A stretch of 64,000 nt of DNA from Cytobacillus sp. IB215665 (GTDB lineage: Bacteria > Bacillota > Bacilli > Bacillales > SM2101): positions 62,001 through 126,000 of the forward strand of contig NZ_JAXBME010000003.1 in assembly GCF_033963835.1 (NCBI RefSeq). Reading direction: 5' to 3'. A program made the translations under genes and the position numbers. Each line of letters begins with the position of its first letter. Position 1 is the stretch's first letter. Below, piece by piece: positions 48,661 through 56,227 of this stretch. Under the pieces are notes generated by a model that searched no databases, had not been told where the DNA came from, and saw only the letters and a list, made by a program, of their open reading frames with translations.

Positions 48661-49446
48661 TTATACCCCTTTCCAATCGGGCACTCGTTTCTCTAAAAAT
48701 GCTGAAGCACCCTCTTTTAGGTCCTCGCTTTTAAAAGATACAAGCCTTAAGTTTGATAAATAATCAAATGATTTCATAAAATCCATCTGTTCAGTCGTAA
48801 AATATGAATCTAGTGCTAGCTTTACAGCAAGTGGACTATGAGAAGCTATTATTTTTGCAGTATTCCAGACTTCTTCACCTAATCTCTCTGGTTCCACAAC
48901 TTGATGAACTAAATTATATTTACATGCGTCTTCAGCTGTTAACACTTCTGCCTTAAGCATCATTTCCATTACTTTACGGTTTCCTACTGCTCTTCTTACC
49001 CACGGTAAAATAACAAATGGAACAATACCTAGCTTCAGCTCTGTTAAGCCTAATTTTGCACTAGTGGATGCAATAGCTACATGGCACATTGCAACTAGAC
49101 CTGTTCCACCACCAAGTGCCGCACCGTTTACTGCAGCAATCATCGGTGTTTGTACTGTTGCTCCTAGTTTAAATAACTCTGTACTACTTTTACCTTCAAA
49201 ATATAATGTAGGAACATCCTTTTCAGAAGTCCGCTTAAACTCATTCAAATTTCCACCTGCTGAGAAGGATTTTCCACGCCCTGTTAAAATCATGGCATGA
49301 ACTTGTTCATCTAAGTCAGCTAGCTTTATCGCTTGAATAAGTTCTGTAACTAACTTCTCCGTTAATGGATTTCTCACTTCAGGAAGATTAAGAGTAATCG
49401 TTGCGATATGCTCTTTCACTTCGTATAAAATGGTTTGGAATTCCAC
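48661..49446 (-). CDS. Enoyl-CoA hydratase/isomerase family protein (AtuE/methylglutaconyl-CoA hydratase-like)
   Basis: 261 aa crotonase-fold protein. FSAGGNLNEF at about residues 61-70 and AAVNGAALGGGTGLVAMCHV form the oxyanion hole and CoA site. LGIVPFVILPWV in place of the usual Glu-rich helix resembles hydratases that act on 3-methylglutaconyl- or isohexenylglutaconyl-CoA, the step after an enoyl-CoA carboxylase. That reading is an inference from position. Start GTG with AGAGGTG. It lies 15 nt after the carboxyltransferase gene. Confidence 0.87.
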   Translation of the reverse strand: MEFQTILYEVKEHIATITLNLPEVRNPLTEKLVTELIQAIKLADLDEQVHAMILTGRGKSFSAGGNLNEFKRTSEKDVPTLYFEGKSSTELFKLGATVQTPMIAAVNGAALGGGTGLVAMCHVAIASTSAKLGLTELKLGIVPFVILPWVRRAVGNRKVMEMMLKAEVLTAEDACKYNLVHQVVEPERLGEEVWNTAKIIASHSPLAVKLALDSYFTTEQMDFMKSFDYLSNLRLVSFKSEDLKEGASAFLEKRVPDWKGV

Positions 49447-49461
49447 TATTACACCTCTTTT

Positions 49462-50991
49462 CTATACTGGATGAATCGCGTTTCTCTTTTCGGTCACATG
49501 TACTTTTTTCGTTTTATATAATGCAAACCTACGTATAACTGCCGATCTTAACTCTTCAAAGCCGATTAAGTCATCTATAATTAACTCTGAAGCTAGCTTA
49601 TGGATATTAATATTCTCTGCATATTCCTCTCGCTTAGCTTGAACAAAAGCCTGGCGTTCTTCTTCAGGAAGCTCGAGTATTTTATTAAAATAAACTGCAT
49701 TTACAGCTGCCTGCGGTCCCATTACAGCTATTGATCCACTCGGCAGCGCTAACACTGCATCTGTGCCAAACGCTGGCCCAGCCATCGCATATAATCCTGC
49801 ACCGTAACACTTTCTTACAACGACACAAATTTTTGAAACTGTTGCCTCTGATAGTGCAGAAATCATTTTTGCACCATGCCTAATGATCCCGCTTCTTTCG
49901 ACTTTTGATCCAATCATATAGCCTGGAACATCTGATAAAAACAACAGAGGGATACTGTAGGCATTACAAATCTTAATAAAGCGCGCTGCTTTGTCTGGCG
50001 AATCTACAAATAAGGTGCCCCCCTTTACCTTTGGTTGGTTTGCAACTACCCCCGTTACTTTTCCGCCAATCCTACAAAAGCCAGTTATGAGCTCTGGTGC
50101 AAATAACTTTTTATATTCAAACCAGCTATCTTCATCTATTACTTGATTAATTAGTTCATACATATCGAAAGGGACGTTTTCATTTTGAGGAATAATTTGT
50201 TCTATTTTTCTTCCTTTTACTGGTTCTTTACTTACACCCTCCTCCGGCGATTCTTGCCAATTTTGCGGCATAAATGTTAAGTAATGCTTACATGTTTCGA
50301 TCGCTTCATCTTCAGTTTGGACGAGCACATCACCTAGTCCACTTACTGAGCAATGCATTTTTGCTCCACCCATTTCATCCATCGTCGTTTTCTCACCGAT
50401 CGCCATTTCAACCATTCTAGGAGACCCCAAATACGCTGAAGCATTTTGATCAACCATAATAACCAAATCAGAAAACGCAGGTACGTAGGCAGCACCAGCT
50501 GGTGACGGTCCAAATAAAATACATATTTGCGGTACAGATCCAGACATTTGGATTTGGTTATAAAAAACCTTCCCACCTTGTCTTTTCCCAGGAAAAACGT
50601 CCAATTGCTCAGTTATTCTAGCTCCTGCAGAATCAATAAGGTATAACATTGGCACTTGTAGTTCCATCGCTTTTTCTTGAATTCGTATATTCTTCTCGAC
50701 TGATTTTGGTCCCCATGACCCTGCTTTTACTGTTGAATCGGCTGCCAAAAAACATACCGTTCTCCCGTTAATCTCACCGATACCAGTGATACAAGCGTCA
50801 GCAGGTAATTCAGGTTCCTCCGCATTGGCAAATAAACCGTCCTCAACGATTGACCCCTCGTCAAATAACTTCGATAACCTACTTCGAACGAACATCTTGC
50901 CTTTACTTGCGTTATACTGATGGTATTTTTCTTTCCCACCTTTTAAAATTCTTTCTTTTTCTCTTAAATATAGCTCATAATCTTCTCTCAT
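49462..50991 (-). CDS. Acyl-CoA carboxylase, carboxyltransferase (beta) subunit
   Basis: 509 aa with the tandem crotonase-fold domains of propionyl-, methylcrotonyl- and geranyl-CoA carboxylase beta subunits. The N-half has LIDSAGARITEQLDVFPG and FGPSPAGAAYVPAFSD; the C-half has LFLSDVPGYMIGSKVERSGI and KCYGAGLYAMAGPAF. It transfers the carboxyl group from carboxybiotin to an acyl-CoA in the cytosol. AAGGAGG precedes ATG. It is the first gene of the cluster, about 57 nt downstream of the expected start of a sigma-54 promoter. Confidence 0.93.
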   Translation of the reverse strand: MREDYELYLREKERILKGGKEKYHQYNASKGKMFVRSRLSKLFDEGSIVEDGLFANAEEPELPADACITGIGEINGRTVCFLAADSTVKAGSWGPKSVEKNIRIQEKAMELQVPMLYLIDSAGARITEQLDVFPGKRQGGKVFYNQIQMSGSVPQICILFGPSPAGAAYVPAFSDLVIMVDQNASAYLGSPRMVEMAIGEKTTMDEMGGAKMHCSVSGLGDVLVQTEDEAIETCKHYLTFMPQNWQESPEEGVSKEPVKGRKIEQIIPQNENVPFDMYELINQVIDEDSWFEYKKLFAPELITGFCRIGGKVTGVVANQPKVKGGTLFVDSPDKAARFIKICNAYSIPLLFLSDVPGYMIGSKVERSGIIRHGAKMISALSEATVSKICVVVRKCYGAGLYAMAGPAFGTDAVLALPSGSIAVMGPQAAVNAVYFNKILELPEEERQAFVQAKREEYAENINIHKLASELIIDDLIGFEELRSAVIRRFALYKTKKVHVTEKRNAIHPV

Positions 50992-51058
50992 TAATTAACC
51001 TCCTTATAAGCAAGAAAAATTAGTAGATGAATATAAAAGATATCCTACAAATAGCTTT

Positions 51059-51076
51059 ATGCAAATGTTGTGCCAA
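51059..51076 (-). promoter_or_regulatory. Sigma-54 (-24/-12) promoter of the acyl-CoA cluster
   Basis: On the minus strand TTGGCAC-AACAT-TTGCAT matches the SigL/RpoN consensus TGGCAC-N5-TTGCW perfectly, with correct GG-GC spacing. It lies 68 nt upstream of the carboxyltransferase ATG and next to a divergent sigma-54 activator gene. Confidence 0.92.
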
Positions 51077-51205
51077 ATAGGTAACTCAGAGTTTTTGACC
51101 CATAAATGTGATGTAATTGGCTCATACGAAAGAATTTAAACACAATTTTTCCTAATAAAAAATACGATTATATATTGCTGTTAGCATGGCAACATGACTA
51201 CATAT

Positions 51206-51240
51206 GTCCGTAGAATCATACGACTGTACGGAAATCGGAC
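51206..51240. promoter_or_regulatory. Candidate enhancer site for the sigma-54 activator
   Basis: GTCCGTA (51206-51212) and TACGGA (51227-51232) form an inverted repeat, with a second CGGAC at 51236-51240. CGTA-GAATCA-TACG overlaps it as a smaller palindrome. It lies about 130-165 bp upstream of the -24/-12 promoter, a usual distance for an upstream activating sequence. Confidence 0.45.
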
Positions 51241-51284
51241 GAATGTATTGAATTTTTAGATTTTTTTTAATACAATTACAACAA

Positions 51285-53030
51285 ATGGAAAAGGGGGTTT
51301 TCCTAATAGAAATCCGTCAAATCACTTCGTATCAATTTATCCAAATTGAACCTACGAGCTCCGTTCGAGATGTTCTTCAAGCATTTTTACATTTTCGTCA
51401 AGATATCGCTTGTGTATTAAGTAATAAAAAATTCGTAGGAATTGTCACCAAATACTCTCTCTATCGCTGTTTGCTCAACTCAGGAGAATTAGCAAAAGAA
51501 ATCACTCCATACATAAAAAAAAACGTAATAACACTTAATGAAAATGATAATGTATATTATGCAAAAGACTTGCTAGTGCAAGAAAATGTTGGTCATGCTA
51601 TCGTTCTTAACGATCAACAAAGAGTAGTAGGCGTACTAACAAAGTCTGAACTCATTCGAGGGCTAATTTCAGAAAGTCAAAGCTTAACAGATCGTCTAAA
51701 TTTATTAATAAATAACCTAGAAGAGTCGGTTATTTCTGTTAACTTACACCTCACAATTACATCTGTTAACACACCTGCAACTAGTATCCTTAACTACGAT
51801 AAAACTCAACTTATCAATCATTCAATAGAAGAGATCTCTCCAACAGTTACCCATTATTTAAAGTCTGCAATTAAATCAAAGATCACGATAAAGCATAAGC
51901 AACTATTAATTGGTACAACATCAGTGATTGCTTCATTTATACCTTTAGTACAATGGGAAACAATTACTGGGGGCATGGTGGTTTTGAAGGATATTACAGA
52001 TTATGAACAAGTCGCTAAAAATCTAGTATCTACAAAACAAAGCACAAATTATTTTCATCACATCATTTCTAGAAGTGAGAAAATGGAAGATTTAACACAA
52101 CAAGCACTAATAGCCGCACAATCATTTTCTACCATTTTAATTACTGGAAAGAGTGGCACTGGTAAAGAATTATTAGCAGATGGTATCCATTTGTCATCAG
52201 GTAGAAAAGGGAATTTCATCAAAATTAACTGTGCAGCTATTCCTGAAGAGCTGTTAGAAGCAGAGATTTTCGGCTATACTTCTGGTGCCTTTACTGGTGC
52301 AAAAAGAGGAGGGAAACCTGGTAAATTTGAATTAGCCCATGAAGGTACCCTTTTTTTAGATGAAATTGGTGATATGCCGTTATCTCTCCAAGCAAAGCTA
52401 TTACGTGTTTTACAAGAAAGAGAGTTTGAAAGAGTTGGTGGCACAAAAACGATCAAGGTTGACGTGAGAATTATAGCAGCTACAAATAAGAATTTAATTG
52501 AGTTAATTGCTAAAGGAAATTTTAGAGAAGATTTATACTATCGAATCAATGTCATACAACTCCAAATCCCTCCTTTAAAAGAACGTATGGAGGATATCCC
52601 ATTACTATGTAATCACTTCATTGAAAAGTTTAATGGCAAAACAAAGCGAGCTATCCTTGGTATTTCAAACGGTGGCATTGAAAAGCTTCAACAATACGAT
52701 TGGCCTGGAAATGTACGGCAACTTGAGAACATTATTGAACGTGCTTATCACTTTACTAATACAAAATGGATCGAGCCACTACATATTCAATTTGAAGAGC
52801 TTTCACATGAACCTCAACAAACACAACCTACTTTTCATAGCTTTAACAATGGATATTTTACTAATCAAAAAAATCTTCTGAAAGAGTCTGAAAAATCATT
52901 GATCATTCAAGCGCTTATCCAAACAAACGGCAATCGAACTAAAGCAGCCCATTTGTTAGGCATTAGTCGCTCAACGCTTTACGAAAAAATAAAAAACTAC
53001 GCTATAAAAGAGCAAACCCATTACATGTAA
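51285..53030 (+). CDS. Sigma-54-dependent transcriptional activator with CBS and PAS domains
   Basis: 581 aa from the ATG. Two CBS motifs (about 15-125) and a PAS-like segment (about 140-240) precede the AAA domain with Walker A GKSGTGKE at 288-295, GAFTGA at 334-339 for sigma-54 contact, and LFLDEIGD as Walker B. A C-terminal Fis-type helix-turn-helix (GNRTKAAHLLGISRSTLYEKI) ends the protein. CBS domains suggest sensing of an adenine nucleotide or CoA ligand. The ATG at 51285 has no ribosome binding site, while AAGGGGG lies eight bases before an in-frame ATA at 51306. It is divergent from the cluster it probably controls. Confidence 0.93.
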   Translation: MEKGVFLIEIRQITSYQFIQIEPTSSVRDVLQAFLHFRQDIACVLSNKKFVGIVTKYSLYRCLLNSGELAKEITPYIKKNVITLNENDNVYYAKDLLVQENVGHAIVLNDQQRVVGVLTKSELIRGLISESQSLTDRLNLLINNLEESVISVNLHLTITSVNTPATSILNYDKTQLINHSIEEISPTVTHYLKSAIKSKITIKHKQLLIGTTSVIASFIPLVQWETITGGMVVLKDITDYEQVAKNLVSTKQSTNYFHHIISRSEKMEDLTQQALIAAQSFSTILITGKSGTGKELLADGIHLSSGRKGNFIKINCAAIPEELLEAEIFGYTSGAFTGAKRGGKPGKFELAHEGTLFLDEIGDMPLSLQAKLLRVLQEREFERVGGTKTIKVDVRIIAATNKNLIELIAKGNFREDLYYRINVIQLQIPPLKERMEDIPLLCNHFIEKFNGKTKRAILGISNGGIEKLQQYDWPGNVRQLENIIERAYHFTNTKWIEPLHIQFEELSHEPQQTQPTFHSFNNGYFTNQKNLLKESEKSLIIQALIQTNGNRTKAAHLLGISRSTLYEKIKNYAIKEQTHYM

Positions 53031-53054
53031 GATATATCTGCGATCTCAACCCAT

Positions 53055-53092
53055 AAAAAAGATAACTCTACACTAGGTGGAGTTATCTTTTT
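53055..53092. terminator. Terminator after the sigma-54 activator gene
   Basis: AAAAAGATAACTCTAC and GTGGAGTTATCTTTTT form a 16-bp stem with a short loop and T-run. Confidence 0.9.
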
Positions 53093-53098
53093 AACATA

Positions 53099-53218
53099 TA
53101 TTGTTTTCACTCATTGATCGTTGTTTTTCCTACTAATAGCTCGACTTTGTGAAAAATTACCATATTAACAAAAAGTCTTTTTTATGATCATGATTTTTAT
53201 TATAGGAGAAAAGGTGCC
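53099..53218 (+). repeat. MITE-like intergenic repeat, short degenerate copy
   Basis: TATTGTTTTCACTCATTGAT followed by CGTTGTTTTTCCTACTAATA matches the family left half well. The right end GGAGAAAAGGTGCC is degenerate. It lies between the activator terminator and moaD. No target duplication is visible. Confidence 0.55.
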
Positions 53219-53256
53219 CTGATTCTATACGAGTTTTGAAATATATGACTTTATTT

Positions 53257-53490
53257 TCACCCTCCGCTTACAGGTGGAATAAGTGCAACAATATCTCCTG
53301 TTTGGACGACATCATTCTCTTGTGCATATTCTTCATTTATTGCAAACATTAATTGTTCTACATTTTGTAGTTCAAATTGGTCTGATAGCAATACTTTTAA
53401 TTCAGCTATTGTTAGAGGTGCCTTATCTATCGTTATCGTTTCTTTACCTACCTCATCCTGCAAATGTGCAAAAAGTAAAACTTTAATCAT
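53257..53490 (-). CDS. moaD: Molybdopterin synthase small subunit MoaD
   Basis: 77 aa ubiquitin-like sulfur carrier ending in VSGG; the terminal Gly-Gly is thiocarboxylated and donates sulfur to make molybdopterin. The frame extends upstream to 53598, but GAGGAGG before the ATG at 53490 and the family length fix the start. It overlaps the moaE stop by 8 nt, so the two subunits are translationally coupled. Confidence 0.93.
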   Translation of the reverse strand: MIKVLLFAHLQDEVGKETITIDKAPLTIAELKVLLSDQFELQNVEQLMFAINEEYAQENDVVQTGDIVALIPPVSGG

Positions 53491-53956
53491 TGATATGCTC
53501 CTCCTCAGGTTGTCCTGTTGGGTATTCATTTTGTTCCAGTTGATCACCAATCCATTTTTCACCATTTTCCCAATGCTCTTTTTTCCAAATCGGAACAATT
53601 TGCTTTATACGTTCAATCGCATACTCATTCGCCTCATAAGCATCTTTTCTATGAGGTGTTGATACAGCAATGACCACTGCAATATCTGATATTTCTAACC
53701 TACCAATTCGATGAGTGATCGCTACTGTAGCATCAGGCCATTTCTCTGTTATTTCTTCACCTATTTGTGCTAGTTTTTTTTCAGCCATCGTAACATATGA
53801 TTCATATTGTAAAAATAAAGTTCGCTTTCCCTTTGTAAACTCTCTCACTGTACCGATGAAAGTAGTTACCGCTCCTGCTTCACGCCTAACTACTTTATCT
53901 ATTAATTCTTGAACTCGAATTGGATCTTCAGTCACTAAAAAATTTTTATTGTCCAT
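53483..53956 (-). CDS. moaE: Molybdopterin synthase catalytic subunit MoaE
   Basis: 157 aa. Active-site lysines and surrounding residues are visible in PIWKKEHWENGEKWIG at about 122-137, and HRIGRLEISD and RKDAYEANEYAIERIK are family segments. It converts precursor Z with MoaD to molybdopterin. GAGGAGA precedes ATG. It overlaps the mobB end by 11 nt. Confidence 0.95.
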   Translation of the reverse strand: MDNKNFLVTEDPIRVQELIDKVVRREAGAVTTFIGTVREFTKGKRTLFLQYESYVTMAEKKLAQIGEEITEKWPDATVAITHRIGRLEISDIAVVIAVSTPHRKDAYEANEYAIERIKQIVPIWKKEHWENGEKWIGDQLEQNEYPTGQPEEEHIND

Positions 53957-54479
53957 GTCGTCTCCTCACATTTTGTAAAATCGTCGGAATATATTTTTCT
54001 TGCTCACCAATATTGAACACCTTATATTGAACCTCATCAAATTGATGATGATCGAACCATTTTATCATAGCTAACACGTTCGTTAATTCGTTACATAAAT
54101 GGATATCTTCTATCGATCGTAATAAAACGATTTTCGGAAATTGTGCTTGTTTATATCCCTCTACAAAAATGATGTCTAGGCCAAATGGATTATACATTTG
54201 TAGTAATTGCTTCAAGGAAGTTTCGTCATTTTCAATATGAATGTGAACAGTCCCTTCCCCCTCAACCCCAGTTATGACTGCACCAGCTTGCCGGTGACGA
54301 TATGTGTCTTTCCCTACATCATTTTCCTTTGGTTTGCCACCGTGACCATGATGTTTAATTGTGCCAACCTTTAAACCTTGTTTGACTGATTCATGCACAA
54401 AGCGTTCAACTAAAGTGGTTTTCCCACTATTTTGATACCCTACTATTTGTAAAATTACTGGTGTTTTCACCACGGCCAT
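53946..54479 (-). CDS. mobB: Molybdopterin-guanine dinucleotide biosynthesis adapter MobB
   Basis: 177 aa GTP-binding protein. P-loop GYQNSGKTT at about 14-22, then GTIKHHGHGGKPKENDVGKDTYRHRQAGA, of which only family-typical parts are needed, and a FVEGYK Walker-B-like region. The start is the ATG at 54479, six bases after AAGAAGG, rather than a TTG two codons earlier. It overlaps the end of moeA by 13 nt. It assists formation of the guanine dinucleotide form of the cofactor; no mobA is seen here. Confidence 0.92.
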   Translation of the reverse strand: MAVVKTPVILQIVGYQNSGKTTLVERFVHESVKQGLKVGTIKHHGHGGKPKENDVGKDTYRHRQAGAVITGVEGEGTVHIHIENDETSLKQLLQMYNPFGLDIIFVEGYKQAQFPKIVLLRSIEDIHLCNELTNVLAMIKWFDHHQFDEVQYKVFNIGEQEKYIPTILQNVRRRHGQ

Positions 54480-55732
54480 TGACAACCTTCTTGATCTTCA
54501 AGTAACAACACGTCTACCAGCATTCCTTTTTGAAATCCTCTAGTGCCACCTGGTAACATCATTAACGCATTCGTAGAAGCTAAAGAAACAACTACATTTG
54601 ATTTATCTAAACCACTCGGCGCTACAAAAACTTTTCCTTCATGGTATGACAACTTACTCCTTACAAATCTCGTGAAAGGATTAGCTTTAGGGAAGTCTTC
54701 ATTAAGCGTAGCTTGAATTTTTTGAAGGTGTGGACGTGCTGAAAATAATAGGCTCCTTATGATTGGACGAGCATATAGTTCAAAACCAACATAACAGGCT
54801 GATGGATTCCCAGATAAGCCAAATAATAGCTGACCATTTAACTGTGCAACTGAAGTCACACTGCCCGGTCGCATTGAAATTTTGTTGAAAAGGAGTTCAG
54901 CTCCTAGCTTGTTATAAATTTCTTGTATGTAATCAAAGTCTCCTACAGAAACACCGCCTGTGGTAATAAGAATATCAACATGTTGAAGTGCATTTTTCAT
55001 CGCCTCGTAACATGATTGAAAATCATCCATGAGCTTTCCAAGATAAACGGCCTCTCCACCACAACGTTCTATTTGATCGCAAATCATGTAGGAATTACTA
55101 TTTCGTATTTTTCCTGGCTCTAGAGGCATATCTACATCAAGTAGTTCTGACCCTGTTGCAAACACACCTACTTTTGGTTTTTTTCCTACTTTTACAGTAC
55201 TATAACCAAATGTAGCTAATAACGCTTTTATACCTGGATTTATAAAATGTCCTTTTTCAACTAATACAGTACCTTTTTTTGTGTCTTCACCTTTAAAAGA
55301 AACGTTATCACCTTCTTTAAAAGGTCGCTTAATAGACATATACTTTTTTCCATCACGTTCGTATTGCTTTGTTAATTCGAGCATTACAATCGCGTTTGCA
55401 GTCGAAGGCATTCGCGCTCCTGTCATAATTCGTATCGCTTGACCTTCTGTTAATGTCTCTGATGCTACCTGCCCAGCACCTATTTCTTCAACCACTTCAA
55501 ATTCAATAAGATTATGTTGATTCGCATGTATGGAATCTACTGCACGTATCGCAAAGCCGTCAAAAGCAGAGCGATCAAAGTGTGGTACATCGTGATCTGC
55601 AACAATCGTTTCTGCAAGAAAACGACCATAGCAATCATCTATTGATACTTTTTCTATTTCACCATGCTTAGCATGTGCCATAACCTTGCTAACAGCTTCT
55701 GATACTGGTGTTAATTGTCTTTTTTCCACCAT
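54467..55732 (-). CDS. moeA: Molybdopterin molybdenumtransferase MoeA
   Basis: 421 aa enzyme that inserts molybdate into the adenylated pterin. The N-terminal DHDVPHFDRSAFDGFAIR is the MoeA signature. The central domain has VGVFATGSEL and TTGGVSVGDFDY, and FGLSGNPSACYVGFEL follows. AAAGGAG precedes ATG. It is the first gene of moeA-mobB-moaE-moaD, all overlapping. moaA is separate at 59656-60678 and moaC, moaB and mobA are not in the window. Confidence 0.95.
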   Translation of the reverse strand: MVEKRQLTPVSEAVSKVMAHAKHGEIEKVSIDDCYGRFLAETIVADHDVPHFDRSAFDGFAIRAVDSIHANQHNLIEFEVVEEIGAGQVASETLTEGQAIRIMTGARMPSTANAIVMLELTKQYERDGKKYMSIKRPFKEGDNVSFKGEDTKKGTVLVEKGHFINPGIKALLATFGYSTVKVGKKPKVGVFATGSELLDVDMPLEPGKIRNSNSYMICDQIERCGGEAVYLGKLMDDFQSCYEAMKNALQHVDILITTGGVSVGDFDYIQEIYNKLGAELLFNKISMRPGSVTSVAQLNGQLLFGLSGNPSACYVGFELYARPIIRSLLFSARPHLQKIQATLNEDFPKANPFTRFVRSKLSYHEGKVFVAPSGLDKSNVVVSLASTNALMMLPGGTRGFQKGMLVDVLLLEDQEGCQWPW

Positions 55733-55994
55733 GTGCCTACTCCTTTATAGTTATTTCTAACAGACTTATTTACATTCTAATTATTTACGGGTATACAACA
55801 AAAGTTTCCAATATCTTTTCTTCTCTTTAACGATAGCTTAAAGTTTATCTAGCTGAGCTAATTTCATAAAATGATGCATTAAGTTGATAAAACTTTTTTA
55901 ATAGCAAAGTCCTTGACCACGACTGCCAAATTACTAAATTGGTTTATTTTCTCATCCTTGTTAAATCTCCTCTAAAAGAAACCATGCTCCTCCA

Positions 55995-56183
55995 TTATTT
56001 AACTGTATGCTCTTCTGGAGCTTGTGAAACTTCATCATGTACTGTTGAAGTATGAGCACATGGAAGCTGGCAAGAACTTGAACAATTTGCACATTTTCCT
56101 TTTGAGCTACGTTTTAATGATTTTAAGAGCATGAATGCCGCATAACCGATAATCAATGTTCCAAGGACAATATTTACTACCAT
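55995..56183 (-). CDS. FeoB-associated Cys-rich membrane protein
   Basis: 62 aa. One N-terminal membrane helix (about residues 2-21), a basic stretch, then a Cys cluster CANCSSSCQLPC at about 31-42 and a short polar tail. This plan is that of the small protein commonly placed after feoB in Firmicutes. AAAGGAAGTG precedes ATG. It starts 44 nt after the feoB stop and probably belongs to the feo operon. The role, perhaps in iron handling or regulation at the transporter, is inferred. Confidence 0.85.
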   Translation of the reverse strand: MVVNIVLGTLIIGYAAFMLLKSLKRSSKGKCANCSSSCQLPCAHTSTVHDEVSQAPEEHTVK

Positions 56184-56227
56184 TTTATCACTTCCTTTAA
56201 TATTTAGTCAGTGATCTATACTTACTA

